Notes: a model not told the origin generated them from the sequence alone. A stretch of 64,000 bases of DNA from Exiguobacterium alkaliphilum 12/1 (GCF_000714435.1 NZ_JJMW01000032.1:1-64000); one strand, 5' to 3'. Positions 38,069 through 47,713 are shown, counted from the stretch's first letter. Numbers and translations: made by a program.

Positions 38069-39553
38069 TCACTCCTTTAACACGGCATCGATATAAAGTT
38101 CTGGTTGCGTGAGCGGTTCGATTGCCTGGGTAATATACGGATGCATCAACTCAGCACCGAACCCATAGGCGACCGCCACAGCGAGCAAGAGGCAGACCGG
38201 GACGAGCAGACGACTCGCGTAAGGGACGAGTGGGCCGTCATACGTGCCGCGCTCTTCGCCCCAAAATCCGTTCAAGAAAATCTTGATGACCGAGAAGAGG
38301 ACGAACAAGCTCGAGACGAGGACGAGAATCGGACCGAACAAGTCCCCTTCTCCGACCCCACCTTGGATGATGAGAAGCTTCCCGAAGAAGCCACTGAGCG
38401 GTGGGATTCCGGCGAGCGAGAGCGCCGCGATGAAGAACGTCCAACCGAACAGCGGGAAGCGGGTGATGAGCCCGCCCATGCCTCGGAGCTGCCCGGACCT
38501 CGTGATACCGATCATCATCCCGACGAGCATGAATAAGACGGCTTTAATCATCATGTCGTGAATCAAGTAGTAGAGCGCCCCTTCGAGCGACGTCTGCGTG
38601 TTGACCGCGATTCCGTACAAGATGACCCCGACGGCGATCATGATGTTATAGATGATGATGAGCTTGACGTCGTTATAGGCGATCGCCCCGACCATCCCGG
38701 TCACGATTGTGAGCACGGCGAGGACGATGAGGAACGTCTGTAAGAACGTCCCGTTCACGTCAAACAGGAGCGTATACGTCCGAAGAATCGAGTAGACCCC
38801 GACTTTCGTCAAAAGTGCTCCGAACAACGCGAGAATCGGCGTCGGTGCGACGACGTACGATCCCGGTAACCAGTAGTGAAGTGGCACGAGCGCCCCTTTC
38901 AACCCAAAGACGATGATGAACAACACCCCGATGACCGAGATGACGTTCGGATTGTCGACGAGCGGAATCTTTTGGGCAAGGTCGGCCAAACTGAGCGTCC
39001 CGACGGCACCGTATAAATACGCGACCGCCATGACGAACAGGGCCGAGGCGAGGACGTTGACGAGCAAGTATTTAATCGACTCGCGCAACTGCACGCCCTT
39101 GCCGCCGAGGACGATCAAGACGTAAGACGAGATCAAGAACACTTCAAAGAAGACGAACAAGTTAAAAATATCGCCAGTCGTGAAGGCGCCGTTTACCCCG
39201 ACGAGCAAGAACAGCATCGCCACGTATAAGTAGTTCTCTTCATACGCCGTCGAAAAGTAATGGACAGCGAACCAGACGATGAAGAACGTGAGGAGCGTCG
39301 ACGTCGTGACGAGGAGCGCAGACAACATGTCCGAGACGAGCGTGATCGAGAACGGCGCCGGCCAGTTCCCGAGGTTGAGGGTCATGATGCCCTCGTTCGA
39401 GACCGTGTGCACCAACAAGAGCGACACGAGCAACGTGATAAAGATCGATCCAAGTGCCAGTCCGCGCTGCAGACGCACGTTCTTTGGCAGGAACATCATG
39501 ATGATCGCCGCGAGCGCCGGGATGACAATCGGAAACACAGGTAAGTTAATCAT
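38069..39553 (-). CDS. mrpD: Na+/H+ antiporter subunit MrpD
   Basis: A 494-residue proton-pumping-type subunit with about 14 membrane helices, homologous to complex I NuoM/N. Conserved core segments include FVFFEVFLISSYVLIVLGG, GLKGALVPLHYWLPGSYVVAPTPILALFGALLTKVGVY, and the lysine-bearing LIHDMMIKAVLFMLVGMM. It overlaps the end of mrpC by eight bases. Confidence 0.96.
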   Translation of the reverse strand: MINLPVFPIVIPALAAIIMMFLPKNVRLQRGLALGSIFITLLVSLLLVHTVSNEGIMTLNLGNWPAPFSITLVSDMLSALLVTTSTLLTFFIVWFAVHYFSTAYEENYLYVAMLFLLVGVNGAFTTGDIFNLFVFFEVFLISSYVLIVLGGKGVQLRESIKYLLVNVLASALFVMAVAYLYGAVGTLSLADLAQKIPLVDNPNVISVIGVLFIIVFGLKGALVPLHYWLPGSYVVAPTPILALFGALLTKVGVYSILRTYTLLFDVNGTFLQTFLIVLAVLTIVTGMVGAIAYNDVKLIIIYNIMIAVGVILYGIAVNTQTSLEGALYYLIHDMMIKAVLFMLVGMMIGITRSGQLRGMGGLITRFPLFGWTFFIAALSLAGIPPLSGFFGKLLIIQGGVGEGDLFGPILVLVSSLFVLFSVIKIFLNGFWGEERGTYDGPLVPYASRLLVPVCLLLAVAVAYGFGAELMHPYITQAIEPLTQPELYIDAVLKE

Positions 39554-39887
39554 TCGATTCCGTTCCTTTCATTTCCTCCATATTATCCGTGTTCAGCTCT
39601 TGGTAGGCGCGGTAGGCGAGCACCAAGAAGAACGCGGTCACCCCGAAACTGATGACGATCGCCGTCAAGACGAGCGCTTGCGGTAACGGGTCGGTATAGT
39701 CGGTCACACCGTCGACGAGGACAGGTGCGGCCCCTGTCTTCAGTCCTGACATCGTCAAGACGAGCAAGTGGGCGGCGTGACTGAACAGTGACGTGCCGAT
39801 GATGATGCGTAACAAACTCTTTGAGAGAATCATATAGACTGCACACATCGTCAAGACACCGATAATGATGCTAACGAAGATTTCCAT
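39546..39887 (-). CDS. mrpC: Na+/H+ antiporter subunit MrpC
   Basis: A 113-residue three-helix subunit, homologous to NuoK. GVLTMCAVYMILSKSLLRIIIGTSLFSHAAHLLVLTMSG and DPLPQALVLTAIVISFGVTAFFLVLAYRAY are diagnostic. It shares a base with the mrpB stop (TAATG). Confidence 0.95.
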   Translation of the reverse strand: MEIFVSIIIGVLTMCAVYMILSKSLLRIIIGTSLFSHAAHLLVLTMSGLKTGAAPVLVDGVTDYTDPLPQALVLTAIVISFGVTAFFLVLAYRAYQELNTDNMEEMKGTESND

Positions 39888-40333
39888 TACTCACTCTCTC
39901 CAATCGTTTGAATGATCGTCATCGTGACGCCGATGACGACGAAGTAGACGCCGAGGTCGAAGGCGATCGCCGTATGGAGCGTCTCTTCACCAAGAAGCGG
40001 CAAGTAGAACTTGTCATAGGCGTGCGTGAAGAACGGCAAGTCGAAGAAGACAGAATGCATCGCCGTCAACACCGCGATGAGCGCCCCGAGCGCCGTCAAC
40101 CGGCGATAGTCGAACGGGAGCACCGTCGCGAGCGTCTTCGAATCGAAGGCGAGTAACAACAGCACGAGTGCCGCTGCCGTCATCAAGCCTCCGATGAATC
40201 CACCGCCCGGCGAGTAGTGACCCGAGAAGAACAAGTGAATCGAGAAAACGATGATGATGAAGAAGATGATCACCGCGGCCGTCTGCAAAATGACGTCATT
40301 GACGCGTTTATCACTTTTTGGCTTCATGTCCAT
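39887..40333 (-). CDS. mrpB: Na+/H+ antiporter subunit MrpB
   Basis: A 148-residue membrane subunit with four helices. FSGHYSPGGGFIGGLMTAAALVLLLLAFD is the MnhB signature. The start chosen is ATG at 40333 after AAGGAG; a GTG six bases upstream and an ATG six bases downstream are alternatives. It overlaps the end of mrpA. Confidence 0.94.
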   Translation of the reverse strand: MDMKPKSDKRVNDVILQTAAVIIFFIIIVFSIHLFFSGHYSPGGGFIGGLMTAAALVLLLLAFDSKTLATVLPFDYRRLTALGALIAVLTAMHSVFFDLPFFTHAYDKFYLPLLGEETLHTAIAFDLGVYFVVIGVTMTIIQTIGESE

Positions 40334-42749
40334 GTTCACCTTCTCCTTTCGTACGTTGTGCTGTCGTTCTGAACTTGATCATCGTGTAAATCCCGAGACC
40401 GGCGACCGCGAGGACGATAATCTCGAACAATGTATCAAAGCCACGGAAGTCGACGAGGACGACGTTGACCATGTTCTTCCCGGCAGCCAATTCATAGACG
40501 TTTTCTTTATAGTATTCCGAGATCGAGCTGAGCGACTTGTTCGACAGCGTCATGAAGCTGAGCATCATGACCGTCACACCGACAAGGACCGACACGATCG
40601 CATTGCCGACTTTAAAGCGCATCCGCACTTCTTTCTTGCTGATTTCCGGCATATGGTAGAACACGAGCAGGAAGAGCGCGACCGAAACCGTCTCGATGAC
40701 GAGCTGTGTGAGCGCGAGGTCCGGCGCTTCGAAGAAGACGAAGAAGAGCGCGACACCATAGCCGACGACACCGAGCAAGATGATTGCCGGGAGACGCGAA
40801 CGCATGAACAGAATCGCGAACGCGCTCAAGACGACGACCGCACCGAGCACATACTCATATGGCGCAATCTCGGCCATCTCGTCGAACGAGAAGTTGAACA
40901 TCTCATACCACCACATCGAGAACAAGAGCATCCCCGACATGAAGACGAAGATGTAAATTAAATACGAGCGAATGAAGCCCGTCATGTAGTTGTCTTTGAA
41001 GCGGTACGCCGCCTTGTTCGACCAGACGAGCGAACCGTCGTACATGCCGTTGAGCGTCAAGCGGTACGGCACACGGTTGTAGATGCCCATCCATTTGTTG
41101 AGCGTGAAGAAGAGCACCGTCCCGAGCGCGACAATCCCGATTGTCATGAGCAACTCAGGCGTGATCCCGTGCCAGAAATACAAATCGACTTCGACCGCCT
41201 GCCCACCTTCGACGAGCGACGGGTAAATCGATTCGACAGCCGGACGGATGAGCGTGTTCGATAACACGTTTGGGATGAAGCCGAGCACGACGACGAGCAC
41301 GGCGAGAATCGCTGGCGGGATGAGCATCCCGATTGGCGCCTCGTGCGGCTGTTTCGGCAACTTGTCAAACTGGGCTTTGCCCATGAACGTCCGCGTGAAG
41401 ATGATCAAGCTATAGACGAACGTGAACACGCTCGCGATGAACGCGACGACCGGGATGAGCAGGCCGATCGTGTCGAGCGCGAAGAAGTCGGCCGAGAACA
41501 CTTTCGTCGTCGCCTTCAAGAACATCTCTTTACTGAGGAAGCCGTTGAACGGCGGTAGACCGGCCATCGACAACGAACCGATGACGGCAATCGTGAACGT
41601 GATCGGCATGACGGTCATCAAGCCGCCGAGCTTACGAATGTCACGCGTCCCGGTCTCATGGTCGACGATTCCGACCATCATGAAGAGCGAGCCTTTGAAC
41701 GTCGCGTGGTTAATCAAATGGAAGATCGCGGCAATCGTTGCGACCATGAAGATGTTGTCATCGACCCCGTCATAATGAAGCGCCGCGGCCCCAAGGCCAA
41801 GGAGCGACATGATGAGACCGAGCTGACTGACGGTCGAATACGCGAGAATCCCTTTCAAATCGGTCTGTTTGACCGCATTGAACGACCCCCAGAAGAGGGT
41901 GAACGTCCCGAACGAGACGATGATCCATAGCCAGAGCGACGACTCTTGGAACACCGGACTCATCCGCGCGACCAAATAGAGCCCCGCCTTGACCATCGTC
42001 GCCGAGTGGAGGTATGCACTGACCGGAGTCGGTGCCTCCATCGCATCCGGTAACCAGATGTGGAACGGGAACTGCGCCGACTTCGTGAACGCCCCGAGCA
42101 AGATGAGGATCATCGCCGGGATGAAGAACGGGCTATCGACGATGACCGCTTGGTTCGCGACCATCTCTCGAATACTGAACGAGCCGACCATCGACTCGAG
42201 TAGGACGATTCCCCCAAGCATCGACAGACCCCCGAACACGGTGATGAGCATCGATTTTTGCGCCCCGTAACGGGAACGCTCTTTCTCGTACCAGTAGCCG
42301 ATCAAGAGGAACGACGAAATCGACGTCAACTCCCAGAACATGTACATGACGACCATGTTGTCGGACAAGACGACCCCGAGCATCGCCCCCATGAAGAGGA
42401 GCAAGTACACGTAAAAGTGGCCGAGTGATTCTTTGTCTTTATTCAAGTAATAAATCGAATACAAGACAACGAGCGCACCGATCCCCGTGATCAGGAGCGC
42501 GAACAAGAGGCCGAGCCCATCGACGTACGCCGTGAAGTTGATGCCGAGCGACGGCATCCAGCGGACCGTCTCCGTGACGACACCCCCATCACTCGTGATA
42601 CCGATGTATCGGAAGAAGTACACGAATAGAAGCGTAGGGACGATTAATACGAACCACCCCGTATGTATTCGCTTCACTGCCCGAAACAGAAACGGGATAA
42701 ACGGTGCCGCGAGGAGCGGCAATAAAATAGCGAGATGTAACACCGACAA
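40311..42749 (-). CDS. mrpA: Na+/H+ antiporter subunit MrpA
   Basis: An 812-residue subunit: an N-terminal NuoL-like proton channel with about 14 helices (MYMFWELTSISSFLLIGYWYEKERSRYGAQKS, AFTKSAQFPFHIWLPDAMEAPTPVSAYLHSATMVKAGLYL) and a C-terminal MrpB-like extension (APDLALTQLVIETVSVALFLLVFYH). It is the largest part of the seven-gene complex that expels Na+ in exchange for H+. The start is TTG at 42749, directly behind GAAGGAGGAATTTTC; an ATG upstream has no such site. Confidence 0.94.
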   Translation of the reverse strand: MSVLHLAILLPLLAAPFIPFLFRAVKRIHTGWFVLIVPTLLFVYFFRYIGITSDGGVVTETVRWMPSLGINFTAYVDGLGLLFALLITGIGALVVLYSIYYLNKDKESLGHFYVYLLLFMGAMLGVVLSDNMVVMYMFWELTSISSFLLIGYWYEKERSRYGAQKSMLITVFGGLSMLGGIVLLESMVGSFSIREMVANQAVIVDSPFFIPAMILILLGAFTKSAQFPFHIWLPDAMEAPTPVSAYLHSATMVKAGLYLVARMSPVFQESSLWLWIIVSFGTFTLFWGSFNAVKQTDLKGILAYSTVSQLGLIMSLLGLGAAALHYDGVDDNIFMVATIAAIFHLINHATFKGSLFMMVGIVDHETGTRDIRKLGGLMTVMPITFTIAVIGSLSMAGLPPFNGFLSKEMFLKATTKVFSADFFALDTIGLLIPVVAFIASVFTFVYSLIIFTRTFMGKAQFDKLPKQPHEAPIGMLIPPAILAVLVVVLGFIPNVLSNTLIRPAVESIYPSLVEGGQAVEVDLYFWHGITPELLMTIGIVALGTVLFFTLNKWMGIYNRVPYRLTLNGMYDGSLVWSNKAAYRFKDNYMTGFIRSYLIYIFVFMSGMLLFSMWWYEMFNFSFDEMAEIAPYEYVLGAVVVLSAFAILFMRSRLPAIILLGVVGYGVALFFVFFEAPDLALTQLVIETVSVALFLLVFYHMPEISKKEVRMRFKVGNAIVSVLVGVTVMMLSFMTLSNKSLSSISEYYKENVYELAAGKNMVNVVLVDFRGFDTLFEIIVLAVAGLGIYTMIKFRTTAQRTKGEGEHGHEAKK

Positions 42750-42984
42750 GAAAATTCCTCCTTCGAACAGAGTCGTACAAGCGATATAGCGTGCCCAAAC
42801 TAAAAGTAGGGTCATCTGACTACATCACGTCTCTACATGAGTATAGCGCAATTTTTCCGTTCTTAGCCATGATTAAAACTTCCCTGTTTCTTCACAAATT
42901 CAAACTATTTCTAAACTTTTAAATATGAAGGAACGCGTCGGAAAATGTAAAAAAAATCTCATAGTTCGTCTGTCGGGTGACATA

Positions 42985-43021
42985 CAAAAAACAACCGACC
43001 GGAGATCCGATCGGCTGTTTT
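42985..43021 (-). terminator. Terminator of trxA
   Basis: AAAACAGCCGATCGGA and TCCGGTCGGTTGTTTT pair on the minus strand and run into TTTTTTG. The rest of the 277-base gap between trxA and mrpA shows no gene; an mrp promoter should lie there but I could not place it. Confidence 0.85.
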
Positions 43022-43026
43022 GGACA

Positions 43027-43341
43027 TTATTGTGCTGTCGCGATGAACTCTTTCAACGCTTCTTTTGGTTGGAAGCCCATTGTCTTCGAGACAGGTTGAC
43101 CGTCTTTGAACATCATGAGCGTCGGGATGCTTTGGATTTGGAAAGCGCCCGCGACTTCTGGGTTCTCATCCACGTCGAGTTTGATGATTTGGACTTGGTC
43201 GCCCATCTCTTGGTCGAGCTCTTCGAGTACCGGTGCGATCATGCGGCACGGTCCACACCATGCTGCCCAAAAATCAACGAGGACGACGCCCTCTTGTACA
43301 TCTTGTTCAAACGATTGAGTCGTTGCGTGTTTAATAGCCAT
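43027..43341 (-). CDS. trxA: Thioredoxin
   Basis: A 104-residue cytosolic disulfide reductant. The active site is WCGPC with Cys29 and Cys32, and the cis-proline loop is [11 protein letters not shown]. The start at 43341 (MAIKHATT) follows GGGGAGG. It has its own promoter after etfA, as in B. subtilis where trxA follows etfA. Confidence 0.97.
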   Translation of the reverse strand: MAIKHATTQSFEQDVQEGVVLVDFWAAWCGPCRMIAPVLEELDQEMGDQVQIIKLDVDENPEVAGAFQIQSIPTLMMFKDGQPVSKTMGFQPKEALKEFIATAQ

Positions 43342-43407
43342 TTGGTAAATACCTCCCCAATAAGATGTGAGAATCCACTCAGGAACCCTCATGCATTTCA
43401 TGTTCAG

Positions 43408-43436
43408 AGTATACCACGGAGGGTAAGTTTCCCCAA
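43408..43436 (-). promoter_or_regulatory. Promoter of trxA
   Basis: TTGGGG, 17-base spacer, TATACT, with TG one base ahead of the -10. Confidence 0.6.
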
Positions 43437-43448
43437 ACGTTCTGCACT

Positions 43449-44414
43449 TTAGCTACTGACGAGGTGCTTGCGGAACTCTTCTGTCAACAACGGGACGACG
43501 TCGAACAAGTCGCCGACGATGCCATAATCCGCCACCGTGAAGATGTTCGCCTCCGGGTCTTTGTTGATGGCGACGATCACTTTGGCGTTGCTCATGCCGG
43601 CCAAGTGCTGGATTGCCCCGGAAATACCGCAGGCGATGTACAGGTCTGGCGTGACGACTTTCCCGGTCTGACCGATTTGGAGAGCGTAATCACAATAGTC
43701 AGCGTCACATGCTCCACGTGAAGCACCGACCGCCCCACCGAGCAGTTCCGCGAGTTCTTCGAGCGGCTTGAAGCCGTCCTCGCTCTTGACGCCACGGCCA
43801 CCGGCGACGATGACTTTCGCCTCGGCGAGGTCGACTTTGCCGGTCGCTTTGCGGACGACTTCTTTGACGATCATCGCGAGGTCTTTCAGTTCGACGCTCG
43901 GCGTCTCGACCGATGCGCTCGCACCAGCCGTACGTGGTAACGCATCGATGTTGTTCGGTCGAATCGTGAAGAACATGACCGAGTCTTTGAACTTCACTTT
44001 CTCGAACGCTTTCCCTGAATAGATTGGGCGGACGAACTCAGCGTCTTTACCAGATCCTTCAATCGAGACGACGTCACTGATGAGACCGGCGTCAAGACGG
44101 GCCGCGAGTTTCGGTGCGATGTCTTTGCCGAGCGCGGTATGGCCGAGGACGATTAAATCCGGTGACTCTTGGTCGATGAGCTGTCGGAGCACTTGCCCGT
44201 AACCGTCCGGCGTGTAATGTTTGAGACGCGCGTCTTCGACGACGAGGACACGTCCGGCGCCATATTCCCCGAGTTCGTTCGCAAGTGCTTTGACGTCTTC
44301 CCCGATGACGACAGCCGTCACGTCATCCGTCAATTGTTTCGCCGCAGCGATGGCTTCAAATGATACATTCCGTAACGCGCCTTCACGCGCCTCTGCGAGT
44401 ACTAAAGCTTTCAT
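43449..44414 (-). CDS. etfA: Electron transfer flavoprotein subunit alpha
   Basis: A 321-residue subunit of the FAD-containing ETF heterodimer that takes electrons from acyl-CoA dehydrogenases. The C-terminal FAD domain shows [46 protein letters not shown] and [20 protein letters not shown]. It follows etfB by 13 bases. Confidence 0.97.
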   Translation of the reverse strand: MKALVLAEAREGALRNVSFEAIAAAKQLTDDVTAVVIGEDVKALANELGEYGAGRVLVVEDARLKHYTPDGYGQVLRQLIDQESPDLIVLGHTALGKDIAPKLAARLDAGLISDVVSIEGSGKDAEFVRPIYSGKAFEKVKFKDSVMFFTIRPNNIDALPRTAGASASVETPSVELKDLAMIVKEVVRKATGKVDLAEAKVIVAGGRGVKSEDGFKPLEELAELLGGAVGASRGACDADYCDYALQIGQTGKVVTPDLYIACGISGAIQHLAGMSNAKVIVAINKDPEANIFTVADYGIVGDLFDVVPLLTEEFRKHLVSS

Positions 44415-44427
44415 ATGTGTGTCCCCC

Positions 44428-45201
44428 TTAAATGACTTTTGCTTCCGTGCGAAGTAATTGGACGAGCTCGCTCACTTGTGACGCCGTGTCCCCTTCAAGG
44501 ATGCGTCCGGCTTTCTTCTCTTCCGGCAAGAACCGTTCAATCGTCTCGATTTTCGCTTCAATCTCATCTTCATCGAGGTCGATGTCCGAGAGGTCGAGCT
44601 CTTCGAGCGGCTTCTTCTTCGCCTTCATGATTCCTGGAAGGCTCGGGTAGCGTGGCTCGTTCAATCCTTGCTGCGCTGTGACGAGAAGCGGGAGCGCCAC
44701 TTCAATCACTTCCGTGTCCCCTTCGACGTCACGCGTGACCGTCGCTGTCGTCCCGTCAATTTGAAGCTCGGTGATTGTAGTCACATAGTTCATGTCGAGC
44801 AGTTCCGCCACACGTGGGGCGACTTGACCGCTACCACCGTCGATGGCGACGTTACCGGCGAAGATGAGGTCCGGCGCTTGTTCTTTCAAATAGGTCGCGA
44901 GCACCTTCGAGATCGTCACATGGTCCGCGTCCTCGACGTCGTCCTCGATTGAGATGCGGACCGCCTTGTCCGCTCCCATCGCGAGGGCCGTGCGTAACTC
45001 TTTATCCGCATCGTCCGGACCGACCGTCACGACCGTGACTTCTCCCCCGAGATCGTCACGTTTGCGAATGGCTTCTTCGACCGCATATTCATCGTATGGG
45101 TTGATGATGAACTCGGCACCGTCTTCTTGAATTTCCCCGTTCTCGAGCTGAATCGCTTCCTCCGTATCGAACGTCCGTTTCAGCAATACAAAAATATTCA
45201 T
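44428..45201 (-). CDS. etfB: Electron transfer flavoprotein subunit beta
   Basis: A 257-residue ETF subunit, with MNIFVLLKRTFDTEEAIQLENG, NPYDEYAVEEAIRKRD and an AMGADKAVRI segment that binds the AMP or nucleotide. GGGGGAAC precedes the start. In B. subtilis fadB lies between fadR and etfB; here fadR is directly upstream. Confidence 0.96.
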   Translation of the reverse strand: MNIFVLLKRTFDTEEAIQLENGEIQEDGAEFIINPYDEYAVEEAIRKRDDLGGEVTVVTVGPDDADKELRTALAMGADKAVRISIEDDVEDADHVTISKVLATYLKEQAPDLIFAGNVAIDGGSGQVAPRVAELLDMNYVTTITELQIDGTTATVTRDVEGDTEVIEVALPLLVTAQQGLNEPRYPSLPGIMKAKKKPLEELDLSDIDLDEDEIEAKIETIERFLPEEKKAGRILEGDTASQVSELVQLLRTEAKVI

Positions 45202-45234
45202 CGTAGTTCCCCCTTTAAGTTGTTCGCACCATCA

Positions 45235-45252
45235 CTCATGAATCAGCATTCA
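45235..45252. promoter_or_regulatory. Degenerate FadR box before etfB
   Basis: CTCATGAATCAGCATTCA keeps a good right half (GCATTCA against TCATTCA) and a weak left half. It lies 34 bases before etfB. Confidence 0.4.
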
Positions 45253-45280
45253 TTTTTTGGGCCAATGAGAGGGCTTACGG

Positions 45281-45859
45281 TTAAGCAAGCCCTTTTTTCA
45301 ACATATGGTGTACTTTCGGCAGCGTCGACATCAAGTCGTACTTGAAGCCGCTCGCCATCCAACTCGTGACCACTTCATCGATCGTACCGAAAATCATCTG
45401 CCGCGCGAGCCGATAGTCGAGCTGTTTGTCGAACTCACCCGTCTCGATTCCGTGTGCGACGACCGCATCGATCAAGTTCAAATATGGTTTCAACACATCG
45501 CTAATCTTTTGACGCAATGCCAAGTTCGACTGCCGGAGCTCGATTTGCGTGACGACGGCGAGGTCGTAATCGGCCGACAGCTGTTTCAGATGTGACTCAA
45601 TCAAGCGGTAAAGCTTGTCGGCGGCTGTCGCCTCTCGTTCAATCTGTTGCTTCGAATAGTCGATGAACAGCCCCATCTTCGTCTCGAACAACTCGATTAA
45701 GAGATGTTCTTTGTTCTTAAAGTACAGATAAATCGTCCCATCGGCGACACCCGCCTCTTTGGCGATGGCCGTCACTTTCGCACCGTGATACCCGTGGTCC
45801 GCAATCACTTTCACTGCCGCATCGATAATGCGGTCACTCTTTGATCCATTCTTTGTCAT
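45281..45859 (-). CDS. fadR: TetR-family fatty acid degradation regulator FadR
   Basis: A 192-residue TetR repressor, closest to B. subtilis FadR (YsiA), which is released from DNA by long-chain acyl-CoA. The DNA-binding domain DRIIDAAVKVIADHGYHGAKVTAIAKEAGVADGTIYLYFKNKEHLLIELF is highly similar in form. The start taken is ATG at 45859 after AAGGAG; a TTG nine bases upstream is too close. It has its own promoter with a FadR box, so autoregulation is likely. Confidence 0.92.
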   Translation of the reverse strand: MTKNGSKSDRIIDAAVKVIADHGYHGAKVTAIAKEAGVADGTIYLYFKNKEHLLIELFETKMGLFIDYSKQQIEREATAADKLYRLIESHLKQLSADYDLAVVTQIELRQSNLALRQKISDVLKPYLNLIDAVVAHGIETGEFDKQLDYRLARQMIFGTIDEVVTSWMASGFKYDLMSTLPKVHHMLKKGLA

Positions 45860-45890
45860 AAACCCCAAGCTCCTTACCGCTACTGAAAAA

Positions 45891-45908
45891 TGAATGATGG
45901 TTCATTCA
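45891..45908. promoter_or_regulatory. FadR operator upstream of fadR
   Basis: TGAATGATGGTTCATTCA is a perfect inverted repeat matching the B. subtilis FadR box (TGAATGAMTANTCATTCA) in both arms. It lies at the start point of the fadR promoter. Confidence 0.85.
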
Positions 45909-45914
45909 TTTATT

Positions 45915-45942
45915 ATTCTATCACGTGTGAAGGCCGTGTCAA
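45915..45942 (-). promoter_or_regulatory. Promoter of fadR
   Basis: TTGACA, 16-base spacer, TAGAAT. The -35 overlaps the 3' end of lcfA, and the FadR box follows the -10. Confidence 0.7.
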
Positions 45943-47612
45943 CTGCTTTGTTTCACTTGTTTCGCCTTCTCTTCATCGACGAGGACACGACGCAAAATCT
46001 TACCGACGAACGTCTTCGGCAACTCTTCGCGGAACTCGTACAGTTTCGGCACCTTATAGGCAGCAAGCTTCTCGCGGCAATGCTTGTCGAGCTCTTCTTC
46101 CGTCACGTCGACGCCGTCGCGCTTGACGATGAACGCCTTGACCGTCTCCCCGCGATACGGGTCCGGAACGCCGATACAGACCGCTTCTTTGACGGCCGGA
46201 TGCTCATAGAGCACTTCCTCGATTTCACGCGGATAGACGTTGAAGCCACCGGCGATAATCATGTCTTTCTTCCGATCGACGATATAGAAGAACCCGTCCT
46301 CACCCATGTAGCCGAGGTCGCCCGTCGCCAGCCATCCGTCTTTCAAGACGGCCGCCGTCTCTTCCGGCTTCTGCCAGTAGCCTTTCATCACTTGCGGACC
46401 GTGGAGCAAGACTTCACCAATCTCTTCGATTTCGGCCGGCGTCTCGCCGTCTGCCTTTACAATTTTAGCAGAAGTGTCCGACAGCGGCACACCAATCGAG
46501 CCGACGATGCGCTTATCCCACAAGAAGTTCGCATGCGTCACCGGTGACGTCTCCGACAATCCGTACCCTTCGACGATCCGTCCGCCCGTGATTTTCTCGA
46601 ACTGTTCTTGCACCTCGACCGGGAGCGGGGCCGAACCCGAGATACAGGCCTCGATGGACGATAGGTCATATTTCGACAGTTTCGGGTCGTTCAGGATAGC
46701 GACATACATCGTCGGTGCACCCGGGAAGAAGTGCGGTTTTTTCTTGTTGATCGTCTTCAAGACGTCGGTCACGTCGAAGCGCGGGACAAGGACGAGCTCA
46801 TAGCCGTTCGCCACCCCGAAGTTTAGGCAGCACGTCATGCCGTAGACGTGGAAGAACGGGACGACGCTCAAGACGCGCTTCTCGTCCCCGCGGTTATATT
46901 TATAGAAGAAGTTCGAAATCTGATCGACGTTCGCCGACAAGTTGAAGTGCGTCAACATGACACCTTTCGGAAGACCGGTCGTCCCACCCGTATATTGCAA
47001 GACGGCGACATCTTCTTTCGGATCGACTTCAATCGGCTTCACCGGTCCAAAGTTTTTAAAGTCTTTGAACAAGACCGATCCTGTCGTGTCGATGACGATA
47101 TTGTTTTCGCGCTTCACTTTAATCGGGTAGAGCTTGTTCTTTGGGAATGGGAGGTAATCGGCGATGCTCGTCGTAATAATCGTCTGGATATCCGTCTTCT
47201 CTTTGACGCGGAGCGATTTCGGATAGAGGAGGTCGAGCGTGATGACAATCTTGGCGCCCGAGTCGGTGATCAAATTTTCGAGCTCGTGCTCGGTATAGAG
47301 CGGGTTCGTCTGGACGACCGTGCCTCCGGCGTACAAGACGGCGTAGAACGAGATGACGTATTGCGGGCAGTTGGGAAGCATCAGGCTGACGCGGTCCCCT
47401 TTCTGTAGTCCCTTCGACTGCAACATCGTCGCGAGACGGTGCGCTGCATCGTCGATTTGGGCGTAGGTCAGCTCTTTTCCGATGAACGAGACGGCCTTCC
47501 GGTCCGGGAAATCTTTCGCGGCGCGGCTGAGCGCTTCATAAAGCGGCTTCACCTCATAGTCAATCGTCTCGGACATGTCGGCTGGGTAATCTTGTAACCA
47601 TGGTTTGTTCAT
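45939..47612 (-). CDS. lcfA: Long-chain fatty acid-CoA ligase
   Basis: A 557-residue AMP-forming acyl-CoA synthetase that activates fatty acids for beta-oxidation. YTGGTTGLPKGVMLTHFNL is the AMP-binding motif, GYGLSETSPVTH and TGDLGYMGEDGFFYIVDRKKDMIIAGGFNVYP the adenylation core, and GKILRRVL the C-terminal lysine region. AAGGAGG precedes the ATG. It is first in the lcfA-fadR-etfB-etfA cluster. Confidence 0.95.
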   Translation of the reverse strand: MNKPWLQDYPADMSETIDYEVKPLYEALSRAAKDFPDRKAVSFIGKELTYAQIDDAAHRLATMLQSKGLQKGDRVSLMLPNCPQYVISFYAVLYAGGTVVQTNPLYTEHELENLITDSGAKIVITLDLLYPKSLRVKEKTDIQTIITTSIADYLPFPKNKLYPIKVKRENNIVIDTTGSVLFKDFKNFGPVKPIEVDPKEDVAVLQYTGGTTGLPKGVMLTHFNLSANVDQISNFFYKYNRGDEKRVLSVVPFFHVYGMTCCLNFGVANGYELVLVPRFDVTDVLKTINKKKPHFFPGAPTMYVAILNDPKLSKYDLSSIEACISGSAPLPVEVQEQFEKITGGRIVEGYGLSETSPVTHANFLWDKRIVGSIGVPLSDTSAKIVKADGETPAEIEEIGEVLLHGPQVMKGYWQKPEETAAVLKDGWLATGDLGYMGEDGFFYIVDRKKDMIIAGGFNVYPREIEEVLYEHPAVKEAVCIGVPDPYRGETVKAFIVKRDGVDVTEEELDKHCREKLAAYKVPKLYEFREELPKTFVGKILRRVLVDEEKAKQVKQSS

Positions 47613-47630
47613 CGCTTTTCCTCCTTAGAA

Positions 47631-47648
47631 TGAATGATGGTTCAGTTA
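47631..47648. promoter_or_regulatory. FadR operator upstream of lcfA
   Basis: TGAATGATGGTTCAGTTA keeps the left arm and centre of the box at fadR, with two changes in the right arm. It sits just downstream of the lcfA -10. Confidence 0.78.
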
Positions 47649-47653
47649 ATTCC

Positions 47654-47659
47654 ATTATA
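47654..47659 (-). promoter_or_regulatory. -10 element of lcfA promoter
   Basis: TATAAT on the minus strand, between the cre site and the FadR box. The -35 region is poor. Confidence 0.5.
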
Positions 47660-47665
47660 TGACGA

Positions 47666-47680
47666 AGAAAACGCTTTCAT
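47666..47680 (-). promoter_or_regulatory. cre site of lcfA
   Basis: ATGAAAGCGTTTTCT fits the CcpA consensus WTGNAANCGNWNNCW at every fixed position and overlaps the -35 region. CcpA repression of fatty-acid breakdown in glucose is expected. Confidence 0.75.
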
Positions 47681-47713
47681 CTACCCTTTACCCGATAATT
47701 TTCAGAAAATATC

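Noticed and set aside
45270-45297. Hairpin AGGGCTT/AAGCCCT at the end of fadR as a terminator
   Set aside because: Its T run lies on the plus strand, where no gene ends; on the fadR strand no T tract follows.
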